Shown piece by piece: positions 11,116-22,352 of a DNA stretch of 64,000 nt. Origin of the DNA: Apoda limacodes (lineage: Eukaryota > Arthropoda > Insecta > Lepidoptera > Limacodidae). Within the stretch, counting starts at the first letter, position 1, and each line of letters opens with the position of its first letter. The position numbers were made by a program, and so were the translations under genes. The notes under the pieces are model-generated. The model saw only the letters and a list, made by a program, of their open reading frames with translations. It searched no databases and was not told the DNA's origin. The stretch is taken from the NCBI GenBank assembly GCA_946406115.1, contig OX291561.1, positions 3,340,273 through 3,404,272 on the forward strand, written 5' to 3'.

Positions 11116-11929
11116 ACGTCAGCCTTGCAAAAAATTTATCATTCTCAAACATGAGAATGGTTTTTCGAATTAAAATATTAAAAATCATTGCTTGAAAAAG
11201 AAGAGTCTTTGTTTGAAAAAAAAAAAGCAATTAAGACAAAAGTTTAACTTCAATTTGTCAAAATCGCTTGTTCTTTAATGAATTGCTAAATATTTTAAGG
11301 CAAAAAAGAATATTAATTATCATTCAAGATGTTATGTTTTTTACTGAAAATTGCAAATTTAGTTCAAATGAATTTTATTTTCACAGTAACAAATATCCCA
11401 AGAAATTATAATCTCTTAGTGTAAAGATATTTTTAAGTTTTTTTTTTCCGTGATACCATGGGAGTCCAAGAATATTTATATGATGTATATTATATTAATA
11501 TTGCCAAAAATATATAATTTTTGAATCTTATTATGTCGGCTGTGAACTTGGCGCAATTTATAGACAATCTGTGTTCTTTTAAAAAAAACAGCAGCGATCT
11601 GAACTCTGACCTTTATGTAGGCAGTTTTAGTGGGTCGAGTTCTTTTATCTCATCTCAACTAGGTCCGTTATAATTCATGATTCGGTGATTCAAGTTTTTG
11701 AGAATTGAAATTAATTTCGTGTATTTCAAGGCATATTATATTTTAACGAGTTGTCGAAACAAAAGGTTCGTTATTAACAGGCACGCTTTATTCTAAGGAA
11801 CAAATTTAATATTAATATTTTATTGTAATTTTAATACACATGCCTTCATGTTCTATAATCAGAATTAAATACAGTATGTATATATATTTCTCTTTTATCA
11901 TTTGTCATTTATATGTTTATGTGATAATT
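11116..11929. other. No gene recognised
   Basis: AT-rich. Contains a small hairpin CATTCTC-AAACAT-GAGAATG near 11139-11158. Nothing coding. Confidence 0.5.
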
Positions 11930-12102
11930 TTTTTTTTTGTAAAAACATTTTAAGTACATATTTTTCATAGAATGTTTATGTAACACCCTGTCTTAAGACA
12001 AACACAAATGTTCATTACAAAAATGTTTGTCTTGTGCGGGAATCGAATCCACGCCTTTTATTTATCAGTCGGGTCATTACCCACTGAGCCACGGAGCCGA
12101 CG
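11930..12102 (-). mobile_element. tRNA-headed SINE, family B (minus copy)
   Basis: On the minus strand the head reads GGCTCCGTGGCTCAGTGGG with an A-box-like TGGCTCAGTGG (12081-12091) and a B-box-like GGATTCGATTCC (12039-12050), then TTTGTGTTTGTCTTAAGAC. The same sequence order occurs in plus copies at 24811, 43369 and 44995. The internal polymerase III boxes and conserved non-tRNA body identify a SINE. It does not fold as a complete tRNA. Confidence 0.75.
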
Positions 12103-15100
12103 AATTAACCTTTTACAAAGACTGGACTTACATACGTAAGGAAATCGCAGAAGTACCCAGAGAACTTTTGTAGCCATATAACAGAAGCAATAAGATTCAC
12201 TTCAGCACATCACCATTTTAAGAGAGCATATATTGTCTTTTGTCTAATCATTAAAAAAACCAAAGCCTTATTATCTAAAATGTGATTGGCCATTCATTTA
12301 GTACACATGTCTACATATGGGTTAAAATGTTTGCATATACGTTTAAGGTGTCTAGCGCTCGCGTTTGAAAACTTTTTATTACTTATGTGTTTTTTTTCTT
12401 ATAGAAAATTGTATTCGACTTGTAATTTATTTAAGACATTGATCTATTTAGATTTGATTTTTGTTACGCCATATCATGTCATTGACTTAAAGTCGTCGGT
12501 TAAAAAAGTAGAGTTTTTTGAGATAAGAACTGAAAAAGAACCACCTTAATATTCGTAATGTTGACCTATTACAATACACAAATTGTAACTTTCTGTTGGT
12601 TCTACCGGGAATTGACATCGCACTATCTGCTGCGCTATAACGGCTTCTCCCGAAGTGCGTTCCAATACACCCATTTTCGAGGATTATCATCTGGTAAAGG
12701 TAATATCCCAACCGTTTGGAAACGAGTGTTTGACACCAATTTTTACACTAACTAGAGTGAAGTGTTTATAAATTTAATTTGACAGTTGAATAAATTACCT
12801 CGAGCAGTGCGTTCCAAAACTACGTTTTTAACGTTCATAAAACAAAACACAGGTTGCGTTCGTTTTGTTCGTAAGGCGCGGCCCCGATTGCAACGGTACA
12901 AAACAGACAAACTTTGATAATTATGGTTAAATAAAAAAACCTACATAAAAGGAAAGTCCAAAAGGTACTTTGCTTTAATTTTTACTAAAGCGTTGTTAAT
13001 ATGTTTACTAGTAAACTACCCACATTGATTATGCTTGGAATAAATAATTTGCTAGTAAATTTGCAAACGTTTCTCATAATAGATAATATTTCGCGCAAGT
13101 CTCGTTACTTACGCCAATTTGTGGTTACAGTCGTTAACGAGTATATTCAGGCTTTGGGGATATAATTTACTTTGCATTCACAAGCTCAGCGACGAACTTG
13201 TTATAAACGACTCTGGTTTTCTAAATGGCGGCGTTTCAAAAGTGTAGACTGGAAGTAAGCAATTATAATTAAGAAATCTTTAAAGAATTTGGCACTTTAC
13301 CTTTTTAGGTTTGTAGGTTAATGAATGTCGCTTAAAGCATGCTGATAAAATTAAAAAATAGTCGTATGCGTCAATTAGTGGACATGGACACAGAAAAGCA
13401 GCGAAACCCATTACATACCTATTTTATATTAGAAACAAGTTTGTAATTATTTGTAATGACTCTTTCCATCAGGTTCTCAACGTGTCGTTAGTTTTTTCCA
13501 ACCACTCTCTGTCCAAAAACCTTCTCTGAGAAGCTTTTCATTGTCTATTTTCTAGAAGTCGACGAAAAGTCAAGAGACAAATGCTTACAGTTTTAAAAGC
13601 GCGTCATGGATAGGCAGAGACTTAACGAAATATGTTAAAATTTTGTCAGTTCTAACAATCTTTTTGTTTAAAGCATAAAATATTTTTCTGATAAATTACA
13701 TAACAATTTTTACGAGAATAGTAGTAGAATCATAACTCACTCACTACCTAAAATGTTAAGAAACCTGATATGTACAGAAAAGCCTTTGGACCCTAATTCG
13801 CTCATAAAGGTTCAATAATTTCCTTCAAATATATACTTCTTAACTTGTTTATTTCATTTACAAATAAACATCTAAAATTGTAAACTTCTGTTATAGAAAT
13901 ATTAAATGAAGGAAACAAACGAAGCGTAAAATTCTTACGGACGTGTAGAGAAAATATAAGCTTGTTAGAGAACCAGGACAAAGAGTCTTAGTGTAGGGAA
14001 CCTTATTACCTTATTACAGATAGAAATAAAAAAAAAAACTGTTTCTCTAACATAGAAACTTGCAGATATTTACACCTCATATTTTAAAATCGGTTCAGCC
14101 ATTCGAGCTTTCCAGTTGTATTAGGAAATCAGAATACATAATAATTTTCAATACAATACCACTTTTACGATAATTGTGTTAAAGTCGTAATTTTACAAAT
14201 AGGTTGAAACAGAAAACATTACTGTTAACTATTCTAACAGATAAATAACGTTATGAAGCAACGTTGCTGGCCGACCTGTTTGACTTAAGAGCCGTTACAA
14301 CATGTTCGATCTTGAAATATATAAAATTTTCGACTGCACTTAACTGCAAAATGGTGCTAAACCTATTTTGATATCATCTGAGAAATGCACGAATACACCG
14401 TGTTTCTGATACCTTCGTGACTACATTAAATCACGACCATTTTGAAGACCCCACCTTGTCAAACAAAGGCGTCTAACTCCATGCATTGGCGGGAGTTCTA
14501 GATATAACTGGTTTTGAATTCAAGGAGCGTGTTCAGTATTTTAATATGTTAAATTTCTTTTTCATATTCAAAGTGAGTTTGTTGTGACTCGTGGCGTTTG
14601 TATTTCAATGTAATCGTGTGTAATTGTGTTTGGTGAGGTTCGTGATGGTGAATTAATTGAGTTGTAACATGGAAATAAGCTAGTCCGGAAATTGAACTTT
14701 GTTAAAGGAACTGGACACAATATAGCACTCAATGTTTTCTTGAAGTGGAAGGAAATGGGATTTGTCCATTGTTATCCTTATTTTTGTTTATAACTGCCAC
14801 ATTCGTAAGACTTAAAAATATTACGGAACTAAGTCCTTAAAAAAAATATGTCAAGATGCTGAATTGTCGCTGTGGTCACTATTTACATATATAATACTAA
14901 TTCATGGCACAGACGTATAAGAAATTAGGCCCTGCTGGCTAATAAATCAACTGTAATTTTTTTTCCATATCATATTCTTTTTGCCATATCAAAATCGATA
15001 TCAGTTTTTTTACCTACCATTCAGTAAAATAACTAACTTATCTACATGAGAGCTCCCACGATAAAAAACGGCGAGTTAGCAATATAAAACAAAGTGAGTG

Positions 15101-16735
15101 TTAGGTACACTCCTACACCACAGATAGACTTCTTTTGCAACATATTCACAAAATAATACTAAAATAAAATAAATAGATAACATTAGTTTGGACTCGGCCC
15201 TCGCGTTTTCTCTCATCATGATCCCACTGCACACACTTGAATCATATAAGTGCGCGCGTCGCCGATAAATTTCAGCCTACCCTTCGTTTTGTATTACATT
15301 CCCCTCTCGTTGGGCACTCACAATAAGTCAAGTCCCAAGTAAAGATGAAGGGGGCTAAGTCCCTCGCTGCAGTGAGCTTTTCTGGAGTTTTCTGTTTTCG
15401 ATTTATTGTGGAAAATGGTTACTTTTGTTGTGACTATAAATAATTAAAATACCTATAGTAACAATTGGTCAAACGTGAGATAGTAGAGACCAACATTTAT
15501 CTTCCTACCTATCATCCTGTAACCTATATTAAGGAGCAATTTCGCAAACTTTTATTTTATTATTTATTGTATTATTAAAAACAATTTTTATTGAAAGTTA
15601 AAAGCTCTACGGGGAGTACCTAATTATATAAGGCGGTATGCGACATCAAATGTCAATGATATATAACAAAACTATTAGGATTCCTATTTCAGCATTTGGC
15701 TTCCAGAACCCCAAAAAAACTACCAGACAGCAAACATATTTGTGTTATTCTAGATAATATTTGACACTCACTTTGCTTGTGTCTTCATTAGCATGGACGC
15801 AAAGTAATAGCACAGTTTCCCATTGTCATGTGCGTGGTGTTGGCACTGACAGAAACTTCATAATGATTCTATCATATGTATGAATTACTATATACTACTA
15901 CTAATACATATTAAAATAAAATAAAAAACTACCAACTTGAAAAATTCGTCAGAGTGAACAAAAAGTTTGGCCCAGTTAGGTTGCAAGAGCACTGATCTAC
16001 GATATATCCTAGATATGGTTGCAGAATAAATTAATGCAATAAAAAATGTCTGTCATTTTTCATAAAACATTCATCCCGGAGTTATGATAGCCGTCGCAAA
16101 GAATTTCAACTTCATTTACTTTGAAAACAAAGCACTCTTTCATCTGAAGTAACGTGAATTCAACAGCTGTAGAAAATGAAACACATTTCTATCCCAACAA
16201 ATGAGGAAAGGATGATCGCAGTGTATTATCATTGGCGCTCGATTCACGCAGAGTAAATCGGGCGGAATAAGGATCCCGCCTAATATATACAGTCGGAGCA
16301 AGAACCCGTCTATAGAACTGTATCTTAAGGGATTTTATCATTCCTTTGTGCGATTGAATTCATATCGGGAGGGTACAAAATAGTTCTTATTCCAATTGAT
16401 GGCTGCCAGATTTTGACAGATAGATTCGTCATTCAATGGATAATGAAGGTTTTGTATCGCAACATACGTTAGAAAGAGGTCGATGGAATGGATATGCAAA
16501 GTGGGTTAAGTCCATAATGGCGGTGGAATAATAGTGAATGTGATAGGTCAATGCCCCTTTTCTGTATTATGTGCTTTGTGGTCAGGGTCATTAATTCGTT
16601 TTCATGATTTATGTACAATATCAATAAGTTCTTTATAGATACGAACAAACAGTTTTTGGTCGAGTTAGACACTTTTGGTATAAAAATATAACCTCATACT
16701 ATCTTGCTAGGCGCCGGAGCTAGCCTTCCTATTTA
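12103..16735. other. No gene recognised, 4.6 kb
   Basis: Long AT-rich stretch with no recognised repeat. Short frames (12286-12549, 12487-12711, 12558-12755, 16469-16672) are unrecognised. Moderately GC-rich patches lie at about 15180-15400 (CTCGGCCCTCGCGTTTTC) and 16215-16310. They could mark cryptic exons or old elements but I cannot support either. Confidence 0.45.
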
Positions 16736-16886
16736 TAGTCTAGTCAACATGTGCTTTTTTGTTCACCTTTTTCAGCAGACTCAGTAAAAAAATCATCTAG
16801 TTGCGATTCCGACAGTTGATACCTCATTTATACCTTTCCGAGACTGCTGAAAAAGTTAAACAAAAAAGTACTTGTTGACTAGACTA
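16736..16886. mobile_element. Foldback MITE 1 (43-bp inverted ends)
   Basis: Left arm 16736-16778 starts TAGTCTAGTCAACATGTGC and ends TTTTTCAGCAG. The right arm 16844-16886 is its inverted copy with few mismatches (CTGCTGAAAAAG ... GTTGACTAGACTA). The pairing continues imperfectly a few bases inward. The arms begin and end in TA, compatible with a TA target duplication as in mariner-type MITEs. 151 bp, no coding capacity. Confidence 0.8.
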
Positions 16887-16976
16887 TTAGAATTTTCCTT
16901 ATCTATTTTTAGTACGCAAAAATATAATCATCAAATTGCCTTTTATTACCACAATTTGTTCAAACCTTTATTTTCA

Positions 16977-17113
16977 AAATAAATAGTCTAATTTTAATTT
17001 TTGGCCCCAATGGAAACATTGAAAGGGGTTCGACCTGCATCCTACTGGGGTTGAGTGAGGACTTTTGAGGAGATATCTACTTGTGCCAAAAATTAAAATT
17101 AGATTATTTATTT
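16977..17113. mobile_element. Foldback MITE 2 (29-bp inverted ends)
   Basis: Left arm 16977-17005 runs from AAATAAATAGTC to TTTTTGGC. Right arm 17085-17113 is its inverted complement with one mismatch. The 79-bp loop is GC-richer (TTCGACCTGCATCCTACTGG). 137 bp overall, unrelated to the first foldback, only about 90 bp away. Confidence 0.75.
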
Positions 17114-17574
17114 CAAGGTTAATACTATCTATTTGTGTCTATTTATCGTGTCTTGAAGTATTATTAAGACATTTTTTCATTTGAGTTTTAATTTATCACT
17201 ATTTTATAGTTTTTGATTGATCCACCTTCATTGCTTTTTATCGTTAACATTTTAGTTCACATACAGTGAGACATAAAAAAACAAAATTCACTAAGTAAGG
17301 TACTCCACCAGCCTACCTTATTTAGGAAATCCATGTACCAGTACAATAAACCTGGGACATTACTCACAATATGTCTACTATTTCGTCGTCTGCAAAACAA
17401 GGCACCCACTGGACTCGACCTAGATAGCTAACAAGCTTATATTTTTCCCATCAAGAAGATACTTACGCATAAGTAGTCACGGTTTGGTTTTTTCTTTTTA
17501 TTATTTTATTTTTTTACTATTTTTTGCTTTAATAAATAAATTCTGAAGTCTAGAAAACATGACAGATGGAATAT
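17114..17574. other. No gene recognised
   Basis: AT-rich sequence between the second MITE and the left inverted arm. Confidence 0.5.
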
Positions 17575-17960
17575 AGTAGAGAAGCCAGGTCGTCAAGACC
17601 GAAGTCCCGTCGGACCGAAGAGTCCTCAACCGAAAACTGGTATCATTGGGTTCAGCATGATGTCTTGGATAAGAATAGACCGGTTGTCGCGTTCTAAAGT
17701 GGTGGAGGGGGGAGGGAGAGGAGGGGAAATATGCGGAAACCAGCTATCGGGGTTTGGTTAATTTCTCAATAGCCACTTTTCCGATTTCAACAAATAAGGT
17801 GTCATATGATAGGTGATAAAATGCTCAACGTAACATGTCTTACAATGGTTTCTGTATATACCATACTGTATTAAATATTTAAAAAAAAAGCGAATTTCTG
17901 TCAAAAATATTTTTTTAATTTTATTGAATTGAAGCAGTAAATTATATTAAATTAAAAAGT
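17575..17960 (+). repeat. Left arm of a 3.5-kb inverted-repeat structure
   Basis: This arm matches the reverse complement of 20690-21079 almost end to end: TAGTAGAGAAGCC, then CCGTCGGACCGAAGAGTCCTC, CCGGTTGTCGCGTTCTAAAG, a polypurine run, CGGAAACC, AAGGTGTCATATGATAGG and finally TTGAATTGAAGCAGTAAAT. A frame readable in both arms has motif SRRTEESSTENWYH and ends RPVVAF plus TAA just before the polypurine run. This suggests the arms derive from the 3' end of a coding element. I do not recognise the protein. Confidence 0.85.
17700..17730 (+). other. Polypurine tract in left arm
   Basis: GGTGGAGGGGGGAGGGAGAG is an almost pure purine strand with three or more G runs, immediately after the conserved stop codon. 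LTR retrotransposons carry a polypurine tract in this place; a G-quadruplex or triplex-forming tract is the alternative reading. Confidence 0.6.
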
Positions 17961-18009
17961 AATGTATTACTAAGAATTGGGCGAATAAATGCCTCCCAAT
18001 TAATTAAGT

Positions 18010-18573
18010 TCTAATTCTTCTAAACCTTTTTTATCATCAACTTTTTAATAGCTTTTTTCATTAAACTATCTTTGACATTTATTTTTATTTAATTTAATTT
18101 ATTTAGAGCTAAATTAATTACACGTTTTGGAAGTTTATTGTAAAAATATAAACTTTGTATTGCAAAACAGCTATGTACTTTCTGAAGATGACATTTTGGA
18201 ATATCAATTTATCCTTATTCCTTATATTAACACTATGTAGGTCACTATATTAAGCAAATAAATGCCAATTTTTGTGTATATACATTATGTAAGTGTAGAT
18301 ATATTGGCATGGAACAGTTAAAATTTCAATTCCCCTAAATAGTTCCCTAAGCGAATGTTCCAATTTATAGATTGACAGTGATAAGCAGGTGCTCTCCTGC
18401 TTCAAAGTACAACCAAAGAGGATATAATTTACTACGAGTACAAGTGAAATAGTTAACCAGAAATATGTACAACATATCTGTCCAAATTCAAAATATCTAT
18501 TGGATGTATTTGATGTGACATTTAAGTCATCTTGAGATTTGTTATTGCAATGGTTAAAACATTCTGAACCCAT
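18010..18573 (-). pseudogene. LINE reverse-transcriptase C-terminus relic (BS-like)
   Basis: The minus frame 18573-18250 ends FRGIEILTVPCQYIYTYIMY-IHKNWHLF. The upstream part (YILFGCTLKQES...LRELF) has the spacing of the post-catalytic region of jockey/BS-type LINE ORF2, where a WG-like segment precedes SCRxLFxxLxIL. After a stop the relic continues in frame with HSVNIRNKDKLIFQN, matching the HxxNTRNKDKL motif of such proteins, then in another frame with YFYNKLPKRVINL (the YNKLP motif near the C-terminus). At least two frameshifts and stops make it non-functional. It lies inside the inverted arms, downstream on the same strand from the jockey relic. Confidence 0.6.
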
Positions 18574-18641
18574 ACGGCAAACAAGATTTTAGCTGCAAAT
18601 CTTTGAGAGATATTGGCACAGTGTTGCCAAATGTACGGATT

Positions 18642-20045
18642 AGTCACACACACAGGGCGGCAAAGACTCTCCTTAGACTTAAGGGTTCGATACGGCTTGT
18701 GAGTTTGGGATCGACGACGATTCTCACAGCCCGTCGTCGAACCGAGTCATAAGGGCCTAGCTGGTATTCGGAAGCACCCGCCCAGAGATGGAAGCAGTAC
18801 TCCATATGGGGCCGGATTTGCCACTTGTAAAGCAGCAATTTTAGCCCCGAAGTGAAGTACTGCTTCGCTCTGTTGAGTACACGAAGTTTTTTGGACGCCA
18901 GCTTCACCTTGTCTTGCAAATGATCTCAGAAATGAACATCGCTGTAGATGTTATCACCAAGGATCCCAATGCTCTTTGGAGATGGAAAGGGGAGTGTTCT
19001 GGAATCGTGGGACCACAGTAAATGGGATTTTCTTACCGGTGAAAGCGCAGACCTGTGTCTAGTTAGGGTTGAATCGGTCCAAGTTTACCTGTTCCCAGTC
19101 AGAGACCTTGGACAGTGTGGTCTCGATTCGAGACACAAGTTCTCCACGGTTTTCCTCCACAACGGAACGAGGGATGTTTGCACGGCCGGTGTAATAAGTG
19201 TCTCCAGTGCTGTCATCTGCATAGTATTGTTGATGTCTAACATTTCATTGAAATGCAGTAGAAACAACGTAGGAGACAGGACAGAGCCTTGCGGCACACC
19301 AGCATTATTGTCCATGCTATCAGAGCAACTACCTTTAACTACTACAACTACTACGTATGAGTCTGCCGGACAAAAAGTTAGCCACCCATTTGCACAAACC
19401 CTCAACTTTGTAAGATAGCAACTTCGATAGAAGACCCCAGTGCCAGGCTCGATCGAACGCCTTCACTGTGTCCAGACTACATGCCAATGCCTCCCTCTGA
19501 CTCTCAATGGCTAGTGCTCATCGGTGTGTGAAATACACTAAAAGGTCACCAGTAGAACGACCGTAGCGAAAGCCATATTGACGGTCGCTGACCAGGTCGT
19601 GTTTTATAGGTATCTATGCAGCTGCGTATTGATCATACGCTCCATCACCTTGGAGATGAGAGGGGTAATTGGCCTGTCATTCGGTGGATCTGATCTATAG
19701 CCCTTTTTGGGCACCGGGTGCACATTCACAGTCTTCTATAAAGACGGAAATTGCCTGGTGTGGTAGGAGAGCGTGAAGAGGCGCGTGATTACAGAACACA
19801 ACTCAGGAGCACACTGTTTAAGAACCACTGCTGGTATACCGTGTCTGGCCCACTCGACTCATGAACATTTAGGGAAAGCAATGACTGCCGAAACTCCCGT
19901 TGTGTTATGGAGATTTCCCGCATGGTCTTACCGCACCACGATATAGTAGTTTGTACAGCGCCTTCGTCGTTCATATTCGAGTTTGAGGCAAAGTGACTAC
20001 CAAGTAGATGGGCTTTCTCCTTAGCACGGCCAAGTCACCACCGTT
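18642..20045 (-). pseudogene. Jockey-type LINE ORF2 relic, copy 1
   Basis: Broken non-LTR reverse transcriptase. Reading 5' to 3' on the minus strand: REFRQSLLSLNVHESSGPD at the fingers region (from 19974), a region matching SLDxxKAFDRxW near 19450-19490, NAGVPQGSVLSPTLFLLH (19290-19320), an intact YADD catalytic box at 19212-19223 but in a shifted frame, and a thumb/C-terminal region KLASKKLRVLNRAKQYF...PHMEYCFHLWAG (18919-18644). At least four frameshifts and stops separate these blocks. Compared with copy 2 at 49.6 kb it lacks roughly the last 100 codons and the 3' tail. Its upstream edge joins a different coding fragment near 20045. Long plus-strand frames here (for example 18948-19418) are antisense shadows. 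Confidence 0.85.
19212..19223 (-). other. YADD catalytic box of copy 1
   Basis: The minus strand reads TATGCAGATGAC (Tyr-Ala-Asp-Asp), followed by AGCACTGGAGAC. Both catalytic aspartates survive, though the surrounding frame is shifted by a 1-2 base indel. Confidence 0.85.
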
Positions 20046-20340
20046 CTTTTGAAGTGAAAGATGGTCATAAAAATGGATTATTAATAATAGGACATCGGTG
20101 TCAAGGCTGTGCACTATCAACTTTTCAAATTCCAAATTTTTACAATCTATACCATGAAGAACATATCGTGTGTCAGCTTCCTTATGATAGGATTGCAAGT
20201 GGTCGATATTTCGATGGGGGTTAGTTCGTAATTGGCGTCAAGCTTTAAGGCTTGCTTAGTAATTCCTATGGACATAAACACTGCAAGGCTTGCTTTATTT
20301 GAAACCGAGTCCTTTTTTTTTTGTTTCGGTAAACTCACCG
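20046..20340 (-). pseudogene. Fragment with EADTR...DTDV signature
   Basis: A minus-strand frame encodes LQSYHKEADTRYVLHG, a short spacer, then LIVHSLDTDVLLLIIHFYDH. The combination EADTRxxLH plus SxDTDVLxLL resembles, from memory, an uncharacterised metazoan protein family with PIN/flap-nuclease-like acidic motifs. An overlapping frame upstream (20338-20147, starting SLPKQKKKDSVSNKASLAVF) is probably the N-terminal continuation across a frameshift near 20200. The fragment ends abruptly where the jockey relic begins, so it is either the target disrupted by that LINE or part of a chimeric insertion. Acidic residues are preserved but the frame is not. Confidence 0.45.
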
Positions 20341-20689
20341 AACCAACAACCTAACTTAACTCCATGTTTACTTGCTAATTGCTATATAAATTATACATAG
20401 ATATGTAACTGAAAGTATGTATAATTTATTAGATCTCTAACACAACCAAATAAAACTAATTAGGTACATACACAGCCACTACGGTGCACGAACAGAGCGA
20501 GAGACTGAGTGACTGACGTGCGTGAGATGTCGTAGTTGAGCTGGTCATTCGGCCAATCTCCGTCTCGGTCGTCGCGAGCTCGCCCGGGATATCGGTGATA
20601 ACTTTGTTATTTTCTGACCGAATTTCAAAATTTAAACAAAATCCTCAAGCTTATAAACGTGAAAATTTATGTAGTACTTGGTTTTATAC
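20341..20689. other. No gene recognised; hairpin and GC-rich patch
   Basis: An inverted repeat ATAAATTATACATA/TATGTATAATTTAT spans about 20383-20431. A GC-rich patch lies at 20475-20600 (GTCTCGGTCGTCGCGAGCTC), with no defined exon. Confidence 0.5.
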
Positions 20690-21079
20690 CTGTCTATGTC
20701 ATTTACTACTTCAATTCAACAAAACTAAACATATATTATTTGGAAATTCCCTTTTTTTTTCTGAAAAATAAAAAAACTATGGTATTTACCGAAATTATCG
20801 TAAAACATGATATGTTAAGCAATTTTTTCGCCTATGATATGACACCTTATTTTTTGAAATCGGATAAGTCGTTATTGAAAAAATAACCAAACCTTGATAC
20901 CCGGTTTCCGCGTATTTTCTCTTCCTCCCTCCCCCCTCCACCACTTTAGAACACGACAACCGGTTTATTCTTGTCCAGAAAATCATACTAAACACAATGA
21001 TAACAGTTGTCGGTAGAGGACTCTTGAGTCCGACGGGAATCGTCATTTGACGACTTTCTTAAAGGCGGCTTTTCTACTA
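20690..21079 (-). repeat. Right arm of the 3.5-kb inverted-repeat structure
   Basis: Reverse-complement match to 17575-17960. On the minus strand the conserved frame reads SRRTQESSTDNCYHCV, a TAG stop, then DFLDKNKPVVVF and TAA, followed by the polypurine run (plus strand CTTCCTCCCTCCCCCCTCCA, 20921-20940). Several differences between arms are synonymous in this frame, hinting that it once coded. The outer edge abuts a truncated SINE at 21085. Confidence 0.85.
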
Positions 21080-21084
21080 ACAGG

Positions 21085-21325
21085 ATCAGATACAATCTTT
21101 AGTGGCAAAGGTTCGAGCCTGGCGTATGCCAATGAGTCTTTTTCATAATTTCTCAACTAATTGATTTATTCACACCACTGGAAGGAAAACATCGTAAGTG
21201 AAACTGCATATCTCAATAAGACATCCACAATCCGCACTGAGCCTGCGTGTGGACTTTGCTCACATCACCCTCGTTGAGGGTAAGCAGTGCCCCAACAGTG
21301 GGGGCGTATGGGGCTGATAAGGACT
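21085..21325 (+). mobile_element. SINE family A, old truncated copy
   Basis: Starts inside the head near the B-box (GGTTCGAGCC at 21108) and runs through CAATGAGTCTTTTTC, TTTATTCACACCACTGG, TCCACAATCCGCACTGAGCC to CCCAACAGTGGGGGCGTATG. It matches the intact copies at 56088 and 58254 but is diverged, with several small deletions. No clear target duplication. Confidence 0.8.
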
Positions 21326-22352
21326 AAACTGATATTGGATTTTCTAAAAAAGTACAAATAACCATAACTTAAAAGTAGATAAAGGTAATGCTTTCTTTTT
21401 ATAGGTATTTATGGAGTGGTATAAGTCTAACTTACTAGAAACTGCTGGTAAAAGATTTTTTGCTTCAAATATAAATAAATAAATGAACATGTATTTTGAT
21501 AATTTTCATTAAATGGAGTAAACATATAGGAACAATTTTATTGTGACTAGTGTCTTTCTTAATGTTTAGGGTTCGAAACCAGGAGGAGCTCAGTAGAGGC
21601 ATTTCAGAATAAAACAATGCATTATATCAGCATAAAAGGATTTGGAAATCAAAATGATCTTATTTCAAATTCTCTAAGCATTTGGATACCCGAACATAAA
21701 AGCTCAATTTACTGATTTCATCGCACGTCCCCTCGCTTATGTCTCTCGTCGCGCCTGTATCCCGAACAATATCTTTAGTATCTTTTTTTATCGACACCAA
21801 CCCCTAGCCCCTGGTGTACTATTTTTGTGGGTATCTTTAGCTTTTTGGTGTGTTTTACAGCAGTTTGGAGGATATTTACACTTGTTTTTGTCCACGCTCC
21901 TCGTTTTTGTTATTTTGTTGAACATGTATCTTAGTTGTTTTCTTTGTCATGAACCAAGTTGTTTTTATATAGATTTAATGGAATTGGTATCTTGTTTTAT
22001 TTTTGTTTTTATTACGGAATACATAATGTTTTTTTTACATATTTTATTCTTTTTCTTGTAATAAATTAGGGTAACAAACCCGTATACCTCCTCGTTACCT
22101 AGTACACGGAGAAAAAACTTTAGTAGCAACAAGTAAATAATACTAATAACCACTAAAATATTAGTTATTCCGAGGACAAGTAAATTACACTGACGGTAAC
22201 CAATGAGTTTTACTTATTATATTAACTAACAGGAATAAAACTAGTCTTGTTGGAATGACAGTGTTGTTTACTAGAAACAAGTAAAATTTAATGGAATGCA
22301 AATAAAGTATAACACAACACGCTAACGATCAACGTTTAATTACACCGATACG
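21326..22352. other. No gene recognised
   Basis: AT-rich. A thymine-rich 78-codon frame at 21825-22061 is hydrophobic only because of TTT-rich composition. No domain or splice pattern supported. Confidence 0.5.

Noticed and set aside
12030..12102. Possible tRNA gene (A- and B-box-like sequences)
   Set aside because: The boxes are too far apart and no cloverleaf closes; the following body recurs in three other copies, so it is a SINE head.
18948..19418. 156-codon plus-strand frame, the longest in the window
   Set aside because: It is antisense to the jockey reverse transcriptase relic, whose motifs (PQGSVLSP, YADD) read on the minus strand.
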